From contig JAODBP010000260.1 in NCBI GenBank assembly GCA_025464025.1, positions 1 to 64,000 of the forward strand: DNA of 64,000 bases, in the 5' to 3' direction. Source of the stretch: Actinomycetes bacterium (GTDB lineage: Bacteria > Actinomycetota > Acidimicrobiia > Acidimicrobiales > CADCSY01). The position numbers were made by a program, and so were the translations under genes. Positions 48,444 through 58,788 of the stretch are shown piece by piece. The notes beneath the pieces were generated by a model, which was given only the letters and a program-made list of their open reading frames with translations, ran no database searches and was not told where the DNA came from. Within the stretch, counting starts at the first letter, position 1; the number at the start of each line of letters is the position of its first letter.

Positions 48444-49643
48444 CTACCAGAAGCGGGCGACGAGGCGGGTGCCCACGCCGTCGACGGGCTCCTCGATGGT
48501 GAGGTCGGCGGCCGCCGCGGCGAGGAGGGTCCGGGCCATGGGGAGCCCGATGCCCATGCCGGCCACGGTCGTGTCCTCGTTGGCCCGGGTGAACTGCTCG
48601 AACACGTGCGAGCGCTGGGCCGAGGGGATGCCCGGCCCCTCGTCGGTGATCTCGACGATGCCCTCGGCGGCGTCGATGCGGCACGCGCCGGCGTACTTCA
48701 GGGCGTTGTCGACGAGGAACCCGAGGGCGCGGATCAGCAGTGCCGGGTCGGTGGTGAGGAGCAGGCCCTCGGCGCAGCGCACCTCGACGGCTTCGGGTCG
48801 CTCGGATTGCCGGCGGACCTCCTCGAGGACGCTGGTCGCGTCGACGACCTCGACGTTGGCGGCGACGACGCCGGCCTCGAGGCGCGACAGCATGAGCAGC
48901 TGGTCGATCAGGCCCGACAGGCGGGCGGTGGCCACGTCGACCCGTTCGAGCATGCGGTGCCGGGTGTCGGCGTCGAGCCGGTCGTGGTTGGTGAGCAGCG
49001 TGCTCACGAACCCCGACATGATCGTGATCGGCGTGCGCAGCTCGTGGGAGACCCGGGCGATGAAGTCGCTCTTGAGCACCTCGAGCTGGGTGATCATCTC
49101 GTAGCGTCGGGCGCTCTCGATGGCGCCGGCGACCTGGATGGCGAGGCCCTCCAGCAGCACCCGGGACTCGTCGTCGAACGCGTCGACCCGCGTCGCGTGC
49201 ACCTGGATCGTGCCGATGATGTCGCCCAGGCAGATCAGCGGCACGCACATGTACGAGGCGATGCCCCGCCGCACGGTGATCTCCCGGAACGTGTCGGTGA
49301 TCCGATCGTCGACGCGGAGGTCGGCCGAGGTGGCGCTGACGCCGGTGGCCAGCACCTCGCCGGCGATGCCCGTGTTGGCTGGCGTGCGCATGGTGCCGCT
49401 GCCGGTCGGTGCGGGGTCGGTGGCGACCATGACCAGCTCGTCGCCGGCGAGCAGCGAGATGACGCCGCCGTCGAACTGCACCAGCGAGCGCATCGCGGCC
49501 AGCACGGTCGTGAGCACCTGGTCGAGGTCGAGCGCCGGGCCGATCTCCCGGCTGACGCGCGCCATCAGCGACTGCACCTCGAGCAGTCGCTCGTAGCGCT
49601 CGGCAGAGCGCGCCAGGTCACGATCGGTGGAAGAACTGGACAT
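48444..49643 (-). CDS. GAF-domain sensor histidine kinase
   Basis: 399 aa. GAF domain (res about 25-170), DHp with phospho-His in FIARVSHELRTPITIM, then an intact HATPase: N box LVDNALKYA, G1 ITDEGPGIP, G2 GMGIGLPMAR. No membrane helix, so it is cytoplasmic and probably senses a small ligand or redox state by GAF. No response regulator is adjacent, so it is an orphan. ATG 49643 is taken; GTG 49670 is also possible. Confidence 0.85.
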   Translation of the reverse strand: MSSSSTDRDLARSAERYERLLEVQSLMARVSREIGPALDLDQVLTTVLAAMRSLVQFDGGVISLLAGDELVMVATDPAPTGSGTMRTPANTGIAGEVLATGVSATSADLRVDDRITDTFREITVRRGIASYMCVPLICLGDIIGTIQVHATRVDAFDDESRVLLEGLAIQVAGAIESARRYEMITQLEVLKSDFIARVSHELRTPITIMSGFVSTLLTNHDRLDADTRHRMLERVDVATARLSGLIDQLLMLSRLEAGVVAANVEVVDATSVLEEVRRQSERPEAVEVRCAEGLLLTTDPALLIRALGFLVDNALKYAGACRIDAAEGIVEITDEGPGIPSAQRSHVFEQFTRANEDTTVAGMGIGLPMARTLLAAAAADLTIEEPVDGVGTRLVARFW

Positions 49644-49812
49644 ACCGGGACACCCATTGTCCGCTGACACGGGAGTCAGCCGCCATCCCCAGCCCGGGCC
49701 GTTCGTGTCACCGTCAGGCAGGAGCGAGCTTGCGAGCGACCAATGGACATCTTCGTCGCTTCCGGCACACCCGACGTGTGCGGGCGCCAGAGCTGGTCAC
49801 TACGGTCGGGCC

Positions 49813-50955
49813 GTGCGCCCCGCCGTCATCGTCGATGCCGTGCGGACGCCGATCGGGGCGCGGGGCGGTCGCCTGTCGGGCTGGCACCCGGCCGACCTGG
49901 CCGCCGAGGTGCTCCGCGCCCTGGCCGATCGCACCGGGCTCGACCCGGCCACCGTCGACGACGTGGTCCTCGGCTGCGCCATGCCGGTGGGCAACCAGGC
50001 CTTCAACGTGGCCCGCTCGGCCGTGCTCGCCGCGGGCTGGCCGGAGGGGGTGCCGGCCGGCACCGTCGATCGGCAGGGCACCTCCGGCCTGGCCGCCGTC
50101 ATCGATGCCGCCCGCGCCGTGGCGTCGGGCGCCTGCGAGGTGGTGGTCGCCGGCGGGGTGGAGGTGATGTCGACCACGCCGCAGGGCGCGACCCTCGTGC
50201 CCGGCTCGATGCCCTTCGGTCCGGGCGTGACCGACCGGTACCGCGCTGCTGGGGGGCTCATCCCGGCCGGCGTCGCCGCCGAGGCCCTGGCCGCGTCGCT
50301 CGGGCTCGACCGGGCCGCCCTCGACGCCGTGGCCCTGCGGTCGCACGCCCAGGCCGCGGTCGGCGCCGAGCTGGTGCCGGTCGCCTCCCGGGCGCTCGAC
50401 CGCGACAAGGGCGAGGTCGTGCGGTCGGGGACGATGGTGGCCATCGACGAGCTGGCCCGGCCCGGCCTCACGCTCGAGGCGCTGGCCGCGGCCCGCCCCG
50501 CCTTCGACCCCGAAGGCGTGGTGACCGCGGCCAACAGCGCCGGGATCGGCGACGGCGCCGCCGGCGTGCTCGTCATGTCGGAGGCGGCCGCCGCCGCGCT
50601 GGGCCACCGGCCGCTCGCCGTGGTGCGGGCGACGGCTGTGGTCGGGTCCGATCCGCTGGCGACCTTCGGCGGCGCGGCGGTCGCCGCCGCCCGGGTCGGA
50701 GCGGCCGGGATCGACGTCGGTCGGTTCGAGGTGGGCGAGCCGTTCGCCGCCGCCCTGGTCGCCTTCGTGCGGGCGCTCGACCTCGACCCGGCCATCGTCA
50801 ACCCGGCGGGCGGGGGCATCGCCCTCGGTGAGCCCACCGGTGCGACCGGCGCCCGGCTGGTCGCCACCCTGGTCCACGGCCTGAACGGCCCGGGGGTGGC
50901 CGCCATCGGCGGCCTCGGCGGCCTCGGGGCGGCGATCCTGCTCGACCCGGCGTAG
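49813..50955 (+). CDS. Thiolase-fold protein lacking catalytic residues
   Basis: 380 aa. The thiolase scaffold is clear (VIVDAVRTPIGARGG, VVAGGVEVMS, TAANSAGIGDGAAG). The nucleophile Cys site reads DRQGTSGL (usual NRxCxSGL), the His site reads GEPTGATG (usual GHPxGxSG), and the second Cys motif reads AIGGLGGLG (usual xCIGGGxG). All three catalytic residues are changed, so normal acetyl-CoA chemistry is impossible. It may be a pseudoenzyme or have other chemistry. GTG 49813 has TACGGT 6 bp upstream. Confidence 0.8.
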   Translation: MRPAVIVDAVRTPIGARGGRLSGWHPADLAAEVLRALADRTGLDPATVDDVVLGCAMPVGNQAFNVARSAVLAAGWPEGVPAGTVDRQGTSGLAAVIDAARAVASGACEVVVAGGVEVMSTTPQGATLVPGSMPFGPGVTDRYRAAGGLIPAGVAAEALAASLGLDRAALDAVALRSHAQAAVGAELVPVASRALDRDKGEVVRSGTMVAIDELARPGLTLEALAAARPAFDPEGVVTAANSAGIGDGAAGVLVMSEAAAAALGHRPLAVVRATAVVGSDPLATFGGAAVAAARVGAAGIDVGRFEVGEPFAAALVAFVRALDLDPAIVNPAGGGIALGEPTGATGARLVATLVHGLNGPGVAAIGGLGGLGAAILLDPA

Positions 50956-50965
50956 CCTTCCCGGC

Positions 50966-51223
50966 ATGGGCCAGTTGGTGTCCGTGGTGGTGGCGGTCGC
51001 GGCCGGCTACCTCATCTTCCGAGCCGGCATCGCGGTGCTGAAGGGCATGGTGCGGCCCGTGCCCGAGCCGCCCCCGTCGGGCGAGCTGCGCCGGGTGAAG
51101 CTGCGCTACCGGTGCCCGATCTGCGGGCTCGAGCTGCGGGTCACGACCGCGGCCAACGAGGACCCGATCCCGCCCCGCCACTGCATGGACGAGATGGACC
51201 TGGTCGCCACCGGCGACGAGTGA
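50966..51223 (+). CDS. Small membrane protein with zinc-ribbon-like tail
   Basis: 85 aa. One N-terminal membrane helix (VSVVVAVAAGYLIFRAGIAVL) is followed by a cytoplasmic-side tail carrying C-x-x-C (RCPICGLEL) and a later HCMDEM, which together could bind zinc. TAGCCT overlapping the thiolase stop lies 7 bp before the ATG. No named family is recognised. Confidence 0.6.
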   Translation: MGQLVSVVVAVAAGYLIFRAGIAVLKGMVRPVPEPPPSGELRRVKLRYRCPICGLELRVTTAANEDPIPPRHCMDEMDLVATGDE

Positions 51224-51230
51224 TCCAGTA

Positions 51231-51257
51231 TCCCCAGGCTGTGGACAACCCTGGGGA
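51231..51257. terminator. Stem-loop with a DnaA-box-like loop
   Basis: TCCCCAGG (51231-51238) pairs with CCTGGGGA (51250-51257). The 11-nt loop contains TGTGGACAA, whose complement TTGTCCACA is the actinobacterial DnaA-box sequence. It lies between two convergent genes, so it may act as a terminator for the upstream gene. The DnaA-box match may be coincidence. Confidence 0.5.
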
Positions 51258-51270
51258 GTCTCACACGCGT

Positions 51271-51286
51271 GTAACTCAACGGTAAC
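51271..51286 (+). promoter_or_regulatory. GTAAC direct repeat, MtrA-like site
   Basis: GTAAC at 51271-51275 and 51282-51286 are 11 bp apart, one helical turn, like the direct repeats bound by MtrA in actinobacteria. A perfect 10-bp palindrome ACACGCGTGT (51263-51272) abuts it. Location between convergent ends of two genes is odd for a promoter. Confidence 0.35.
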
Positions 51287-51332
51287 CCGGCGTTCAGCCG
51301 CAAACGCCGCGAACCACCCGCCCGGGCGGTTG

Positions 51333-51653
51333 CTAGTGGTAGTTGGTGGCGGTGACGAAGCCGGCCGTGATCAGCAGCAGGCCGATGAGCAGGTAGCCGT
51401 TGCTGGCGTCGCCGGGCAGCAGGTTCACGTAGTTCAGGACGATCACCAGGACGCCCAGGGTGAGGAACGTGAACATGAGCACCGGCACCCACATCGGGCT
51501 GACCTTCTCCGACCGCGGGATCGGCGGCGTGTAGCGCCCCGACTCGGTGGCGGAGGAGGGGCGACCGACGGGGGCGTGCCCGCCCTTGGGGGTGACGCGG
51601 CTGCCCTTGGGCGTGGTGCGTCGGGAAGCCGCTCCCGGCTTGCGCTCTGCCAT
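51333..51653 (-). CDS. crgA: Cell division protein CrgA
   Basis: 106 aa. A basic, Pro/Thr-rich N-terminus, then [18 protein letters not shown] and two membrane helices ([20 protein letters not shown] and [21 protein letters not shown]). This is the CrgA pattern: a septal membrane protein that recruits or restrains FtsZ, FtsI and other divisome components. Gene order crgA, trpG, pknB matches mycobacteria. It is divergent from trpG with 41 bp between starts. Confidence 0.93.
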   Translation of the reverse strand: MAERKPGAASRRTTPKGSRVTPKGGHAPVGRPSSATESGRYTPPIPRSEKVSPMWVPVLMFTFLTLGVLVIVLNYVNLLPGDASNGYLLIGLLLITAGFVTATNYH

Positions 51654-51694
51654 GGCCGGAGAGACTACGCCGACCGGGCGGTACCCTCACCGCG

Positions 51695-52291
51695 GTGAGC
51701 ACCGGGCCCCGCGTCCTCGTCGTCGACAACTACGACTCGTTCGTCTACAACCTGGTCCAGTACCTGGGCGAGCTCGGCGCCGAGCCGGTCGTCCACCGGG
51801 CCGACCGGTTCACGCTCGACGACGTCGAGGCCCTGGCGCCCGACGCCATCCTGATCTCCCCCGGGCCGGGCCGTCCGGAGGACGCCGGCCTCTCGAACGA
51901 CCTGATCCGCGCCTACGCCGGCCGGCTCCCGATCTTCGGCGTGTGCCTCGGCCACCAGTGCATCGGCCAGGTCTTCGGCGGCGACGTGGTGCGGGCGCCC
52001 GAGATCATGCACGGCAAGACGTCGCTCATCCGCCACGAGGGCCGGGGCGTCTTCGCCGGGCTGCCCGAGCCGCTCGAGGCGACCCGCTACCACTCGCTCG
52101 TCGTCGAGAACATCCCCGACGTGCTCGAGGTGACGGCCCGCACCGACGACGGCATCGTGATGGGCCTGCGCCACCGCGAGCTCGACGTCGAAGGGGTGCA
52201 GTTCCACCCCGAGTCGATCCTCACCGTGGCCGGCCACGACATGCTCCGGAACTTCCTCGACCGAGCCGCCGTCAGCAGCGCCAGCGACTAG
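51695..52291 (+). CDS. trpG: Anthranilate/para-aminobenzoate synthase glutamine amidotransferase subunit
   Basis: 198 aa class I glutamine amidotransferase. [16 protein letters not shown] at the start, nucleophile Cys in GVCLGHQ, and the His-Glu pair in VQFHPESI. It supplies ammonia to TrpE or PabB, and no partner gene is adjacent, as is usual for this ori-proximal copy, so trpG and pabA cannot be told apart. GTG 51695 has TACCCT 7 bp upstream, so it is probably leaderless. Confidence 0.92.
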   Translation: MSTGPRVLVVDNYDSFVYNLVQYLGELGAEPVVHRADRFTLDDVEALAPDAILISPGPGRPEDAGLSNDLIRAYAGRLPIFGVCLGHQCIGQVFGGDVVRAPEIMHGKTSLIRHEGRGVFAGLPEPLEATRYHSLVVENIPDVLEVTARTDDGIVMGLRHRELDVEGVQFHPESILTVAGHDMLRNFLDRAAVSSASD

Positions 52292-52341
52292 GCGGAGTCG
52301 AGCGGAGCCTGCGGAGTGAGACCATCGGCATGGCGCCGCCG

Positions 52342-54285
<1,944 letters not shown>

Positions 54286-54297
54286 GCGGGCTGAACC

Positions 54298-55764
54298 TTA
54301 GGGGGTTGCGGGCACCGCATTGAGGGCAGCAGCGAGGACCTTCTCGCCGATGGGCGCGGCGACCCGTCCGCCGGTGGACTCGCTGGCGCCGCTCTGCGAC
54401 TCGACGATCACGGCGATGGCGACGCGGGGGGCGGTCGCCGGTGCGAAGCCGATGATCCAGGTGTGCGACGAGCCGTTGCCGATCTGCGCCGTGCCCGTCT
54501 TGCCGGCCGTCGGCACGCCCGGCACGTGGAGGCGGGTGGCCGTGCCGTGCTCGACGACCTGCACCATGGCGTCGCGCACCGACGCCGCCACCTCCGGGCT
54601 CACCGCCGTGCGCCACGCGGTCGGTCGGTACCGGCGCACGACGTTGCTCTTGTCGTCGCGGATCTCCTTCAGCACGTGTGGCGTCATCACCACGCCGCGG
54701 TTGGCGATGCCGGCGGCGACCAGCGCCATCTGGAGCGGGGTGGCCCGCACCGTGTTCTGCCCGATCGCCGTCTGGGCCAGCAGCGGCACGTTCTGCTTGA
54801 AGAACTCGACGCTCTCGATGGGCGAGGAGGCGGGGCGGGGCAGGTCGAGCGGCGGCTGCTCGCCGAAGCCGAACGCCTGGGCCTGGCCGACGAGCGTCTC
54901 GGCGCCGAGGTCGACGCCCATGTGGGCGAACGACGTGTTGCACGAGACCTCGAGGATCTGGAACAGGTTGCCGCCGCACCGCTCGCCACCGAAGTTGCGG
55001 ATCGGCCGGGTGGTGTGAGGCGGGAGGAACTGCGTCTCCTGCGGGTACACGGGCGCCTCGGGCGTGACCTTGCCCGACGAGAGGCCGGCCGAGGAGGTGA
55101 CGACCTTGAACGTCGAGCCGGGGAAGAAGGTCTCGCGGAAGCTGCGGGGCAGGAGCGGGTTGTCCTTGTTGAGCAGCACCCCCGACCGGGCGATGTCGGC
55201 GGCGTCCTGGTCGGTGGCCGACAGCGGTTCGGGGTCGTAGCTCGGGAAGCTCCACAGGGCGAGGATCGAGCCGTCGCGGGGGTCGATGGCGACGACCGAG
55301 CCCTTGCGGTTGCCCAGCTCCTGCTTGGCCACCTGCTGCACCGACTTGTTCAGGGTGAGCACGACGTCGTTGGTGTGCTCCTCGTCGGTGAGGAGGTCGA
55401 GGAGGTTCTTCACCGACCCCGCGGTCGAGCGGCCGGCCAGCTCGCTGTTGTAGGTCTTCTCGACGCCGTCGCTGCCGTAGGTGAACGAGAAGTAGCCCGT
55501 CACCTGCCCGAAGAGGTCGTGCTCGGGGTACTCGCGGCGGCGCTTGAAGTGGCTGTCGTCGGGCAGGGAGCGGGCGAGCACGGTGCCGTCGGCCGACAGG
55601 ATCTGGCCGCGTGGCCGCCCGTAGTCGCGGGTGACGGCGCGGATGTTGGCCGGGTTCCGGTTGTACTTGTCGGCCCGGAGGACCTGGACGACGTTGAGCT
55701 GCACGAACAGGGCGCCGTAGAGCACGAGCATGGCGACGCCGAGCCGACGGATCTGGCGCTTCAC
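54298..55764 (-). CDS. pbpA: Penicillin-binding protein 2-type transpeptidase, PbpA
   Basis: 488 aa from GTG 55764. One N-terminal membrane helix, dimerisation domain, and transpeptidase domain with SxxK in PGSTFKVV, SxN in VSCNTSF and KTG in AGKTGTAQ. It cross-links peptidoglycan at the septum or cell pole. The start overlaps the rodA stop (GTGA), so both are co-translated with the shape/division glycosyltransferase they work with. Confidence 0.95.
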   Translation of the reverse strand: MKRQIRRLGVAMLVLYGALFVQLNVVQVLRADKYNRNPANIRAVTRDYGRPRGQILSADGTVLARSLPDDSHFKRRREYPEHDLFGQVTGYFSFTYGSDGVEKTYNSELAGRSTAGSVKNLLDLLTDEEHTNDVVLTLNKSVQQVAKQELGNRKGSVVAIDPRDGSILALWSFPSYDPEPLSATDQDAADIARSGVLLNKDNPLLPRSFRETFFPGSTFKVVTSSAGLSSGKVTPEAPVYPQETQFLPPHTTRPIRNFGGERCGGNLFQILEVSCNTSFAHMGVDLGAETLVGQAQAFGFGEQPPLDLPRPASSPIESVEFFKQNVPLLAQTAIGQNTVRATPLQMALVAAGIANRGVVMTPHVLKEIRDDKSNVVRRYRPTAWRTAVSPEVAASVRDAMVQVVEHGTATRLHVPGVPTAGKTGTAQIGNGSSHTWIIGFAPATAPRVAIAVIVESQSGASESTGGRVAAPIGEKVLAAALNAVPATP

Positions 55765-57089
55765 TGCTCCTGCACCTGCCCGAAGGTGGTCTCGTCCTCG
55801 GCACCGGGTGGGGGCGCGGCCGCGGGCTCCCCGGCCGAGATGCGCAGCAGGAGGGCGAGCAGGACGTAGTTGGCCACCAGCGACGAGCCGCCGTAGGACA
55901 CGAACGGCAGCGTGATGCCGGTGAGCGGGACGAGGCGGATGACGCCGGCCATGATGATGAACGCCTGCACGCCCAGGATGGTGGTGAGGCCGGTGGCCAG
56001 GAGCGTCTCGAACGGCGTGTCGGCCCGCAGGGCGATGCGGAGGCCGGCGCCGACCATGAGCAGGAACGCCACCACGATGGCGGCCGTGCCGAGCAGGCCG
56101 AGCTCCTCACCGATGGCGGCGAAGATGAAGTCGGTCTTGGCCGCCGGGATGCGCCCGGGGTTCCCGAGACCGATGCCGGTGCCGGCGATCCCGCCCCACG
56201 CCAGGGCGAAGGTGGCCTGCACCACCTGGTAGCCCTTGCCGGACGCGTCGGCGAACGGGTGGAGCCAGATGTCGACCCGCTCCTGCACGTGGGCGAACGC
56301 CCGCCAGGCCATGAACGCGCCGCCCATGAAGAGGACGAGCCCGACCGCCAGGTACGACGCCCGTTCGGTGGCGACCCAGAGCATGGTGATGAAGAGGGCG
56401 AAGAACAGCAGCGACGAGCCGAGGTCCTTCTCGGCGACCATCACGACGAGTGACGCGCCCCATGCCAGGAGCACGGGCCCGAAGTGGCGCAGCTCCGGCA
56501 GCACGAGCGGCCCGACCCGCCGGGCCGCGATGCCGAGCACCTCGCGCTTCTCCACCAGGTAGGAGGCGAAGAACACGGCGAGCACGACCTTGGCGAACTC
56601 ACCGGGCTGGAAGTTGAGCGGGCCGAGGCTCACCCAGATCCGAGCGCCGTTGATCGTGCGGCCCACGCCGGGGACGAGGGGGAGGAGGAGCAGGCCGATC
56701 CCGACGAGCATGAACGTGTAGCGGTACTGCTCGAGGTCGCGGACCCGGCGCAGCACGAGCAGCGTGCCGATGAAGGCGCCGACGCCGATCAGGCTCCACG
56801 TGGCCTGGAGCCCGGCGAGGCGCTCGTCGAGCCGGGCGATGAACACGTAGCCGATCCCGTTGAGCAGCCCGGCGATCGGCAGGAGCACCCCGTCGGCCCC
56901 GGGTGCCAGCCGGCGCATGGCGATGTGGCCGGCCACCAGGAGGCCGAGCACCACCAGCAGGAACGGGACGATGTTGGTCGGGATGCTGGCCGTGCGACCG
57001 AGGCTGGCCAGGGTGTAGAGGCCGGCGGTGATGACCGCGGCCAGCACGACGAGGCCGAGCTCGGTGTTCCGCCGGGCGTGGCCGATCAC
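55761..57089 (-). CDS. rodA: SEDS peptidoglycan glycosyltransferase, RodA/FtsW
   Basis: 442 aa from GTG 57089, about ten or eleven membrane helices. SEDS signatures: ARIWVSLGPLNFQPGEFAK (catalytic loop region), EKDLGSSLLFF, and GITLPFVSYGGSSLVANY near the C-terminus. It polymerises lipid II together with PbpA. Overlaps of 4 bp on both sides show tight coupling. RodA versus FtsW is decided by the cluster order alone. Confidence 0.92.
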   Translation of the reverse strand: MIGHARRNTELGLVVLAAVITAGLYTLASLGRTASIPTNIVPFLLVVLGLLVAGHIAMRRLAPGADGVLLPIAGLLNGIGYVFIARLDERLAGLQATWSLIGVGAFIGTLLVLRRVRDLEQYRYTFMLVGIGLLLLPLVPGVGRTINGARIWVSLGPLNFQPGEFAKVVLAVFFASYLVEKREVLGIAARRVGPLVLPELRHFGPVLLAWGASLVVMVAEKDLGSSLLFFALFITMLWVATERASYLAVGLVLFMGGAFMAWRAFAHVQERVDIWLHPFADASGKGYQVVQATFALAWGGIAGTGIGLGNPGRIPAAKTDFIFAAIGEELGLLGTAAIVVAFLLMVGAGLRIALRADTPFETLLATGLTTILGVQAFIIMAGVIRLVPLTGITLPFVSYGGSSLVANYVLLALLLRISAGEPAAAPPPGAEDETTFGQVQEQ

Positions 57090-58330
57090 GGAGCGAGGGT
57101 CGTGGTCGTGACGCCGAAGGGGACGGTCGTGGTCGTCGTCGAGGAGGTGGTCGTCGTGGTCGACGCCGCGTGCTCCTCGGCGGCCTGCCGCTTCAGGTTG
57201 GCGACGTAGCGCCGGGCGTCGGCGACGCTGTCGGCGTCCTTGCCGAGCACGACGTCGCGCTTGCGGGCGTCGGGGACGTCGTCGATGCGGAGGCCGGTGT
57301 GCTGCTCGACGGTGGGGTCGAGCCACAGGACGCCGCCGGGTCGGCCCCGGAAGATCGTCACCTCGTTGTGGTCGAGGCCCACGTAGAAGGTGTTGCGGCC
57401 GAACCACCACACCGAACCGGCGGCGCCGACGACGATCGCCAGCAGCACGAGCAGGAACACCATCGATCGCCACGTGACCCGGCGACCGCGCGCCGGCGGC
57501 GGCTCGATCGTGATGGCGTCCTCGGGCCGGCTCGGGCGGGGTGCGGCCTCGGTCGCCGGCGCGGCGGGGATCGGCTCGGCCACGGTCGTGGCGGCCGAGC
57601 CGGCCAGGGCCGCCGACGCGGCACGGGCTTTGTCGTCGTCGTCGAGCACGTCGACCACGACGATGGTGATGTTGTCGCGGCCGCCGGCGGCGTTGGCCCG
57701 GCGCACCAGCTCGTCGGCGGCGTCCTGAGGCGGTCGGTGGTTGCGCAGGACGTCGGCGATGGCGTCGTCGGCGACCTCGTTGAACAGCCCGTCGCTGCAC
57801 ACGAGGAAGCGGTCCCCCTGGAAGGCGTCGACGGGGAACACGTCGACCTCGACGTCGGGGTCGTTGCCGAGGACCCGCGTGATGATGTTGCGCTGGGGGT
57901 GGACCCGCGCCTCCTCGGCGGTGAGCCGGCCCTCGCGCTCGAGCTGGGCCACGAGGTTGTGGTCCTCGGTGATCTGCACGAGCGAGCCGTCGCGGAAGAG
58001 GTAGGCGCGGGAGTCGCCCACGTTCACGATCTCGACCTGGCCGTCGGGGCCGAGGGCGATGGCGCAGAGGGTCGTGCCCATGCCCCGCAGCGACGGGTCG
58101 GCCTCGGCCCGGTCCATCACCGCCTGGTTGGCCAGGCGGACGGCCTCCACGATGCCGGTGCCGGCGCTGGCCTGGAGGGCCTCGACCGCCACCCGGCTGG
58201 CCACCTCGCCGGCGGCGTGGCCGCCCATGCCGTCGGCCACCACGAAGAGGCCATCGACGGCGAGGGCGGAGTCCTCGTTGCCGGCGCGCACCTGCCCGGC
58301 GTCGCTGGCCGCGGCCCAGTCGAACCTCAC
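57086..58330 (-). CDS. pstP: PP2C-type Ser/Thr phosphatase, PstP
   Basis: 414 aa. Catalytic domain in res 1-235 with metal-site Asp residues: AGNEDSALAV, VADGMGGHAAGE, VCSDGLFNEV, GGRDNITIVV. A linker, one membrane helix (MVFLLVLLAIVVGAAGSVWW) and an extracytoplasmic tail rich in Thr follow. It reverses PknB phosphorylation. Start GTG 58330 overlaps fhaB by 4 bp. The frame stays open upstream through the FHA genes, but that part is a shadow. Confidence 0.93.
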   Translation of the reverse strand: MRFDWAAASDAGQVRAGNEDSALAVDGLFVVADGMGGHAAGEVASRVAVEALQASAGTGIVEAVRLANQAVMDRAEADPSLRGMGTTLCAIALGPDGQVEIVNVGDSRAYLFRDGSLVQITEDHNLVAQLEREGRLTAEEARVHPQRNIITRVLGNDPDVEVDVFPVDAFQGDRFLVCSDGLFNEVADDAIADVLRNHRPPQDAADELVRRANAAGGRDNITIVVVDVLDDDDKARAASAALAGSAATTVAEPIPAAPATEAAPRPSRPEDAITIEPPPARGRRVTWRSMVFLLVLLAIVVGAAGSVWWFGRNTFYVGLDHNEVTIFRGRPGGVLWLDPTVEQHTGLRIDDVPDARKRDVVLGKDADSVADARRYVANLKRQAAEEHAASTTTTTSSTTTTTVPFGVTTTTLAP

Positions 58331-58788
58331 CCGACCACCTCGAACACCGTGGCGCCGACCTTGACCCGGTCGCCCCGCTTCAGCGGCATGGGCGAGGTGA
58401 CCTTGGCGCCGTTGACGTAGGTGCCGTTGGTCGAGCCGAGGTCCTCGACCTGGAGCGCGCCGTCGCGGTGGAAGACGCGGGCGTGGTGCTGCGACGCGTA
58501 GTTGTCCGAGAGGGTCACCGTGCAGCCGGCGGCCCGACCCATGGTGACCTCGTCGTCGACGCCGTAGCGCTGGCCCTTCTGCTCCTTGGGCTCGAGCACC
58601 ACCAGGGCGTCGCCGCCCTTGGCCGCCTTGCGGCTGCTGGGTCGGCGGGCCGGCTTGGCGGCCGGGGCCGGCGCGGCCACCCGGACCGGGGCGACCTCGG
58701 CCCAGACCGCTCGGATCACCCGCAGGAAGAAGAGGTAGAGCAGCGCCAGGGCGCAGAGCTTGAGGATGGCGAGGAGCGGCTCCGGCAC
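58327..58788 (-). CDS. fhaB: FHA domain protein FhaB (FipA)
   Basis: 153 aa from GTG 58788. An N-terminal membrane helix (PLLAILKLCALALLYLFFL) and a C-terminal FHA domain (res about 75-150: VTMGRAAGC, DNYASQHHARV, DLGSTNGTYVNG) that binds phosphothreonine. In mycobacteria FhaB links PknB signalling to division and wall synthesis. The start shares one base with the fhaA stop. Confidence 0.93.
   Translation of the reverse strand: MPEPLLAILKLCALALLYLFFLRVIRAVWAEVAPVRVAAPAPAAKPARRPSSRKAAKGGDALVVLEPKEQKGQRYGVDDEVTMGRAAGCTVTLSDNYASQHHARVFHRDGALQVEDLGSTNGTYVNGAKVTSPMPLKRGDRVKVGATVFEVVG

Noticed and set aside
51231..51300. DnaA-box-like sequence as part of an origin of replication
   Set aside because: Only one good box is present, in a short gap between convergent genes, without AT-rich unwinding DNA or a nearby dnaA or dnaN gene.
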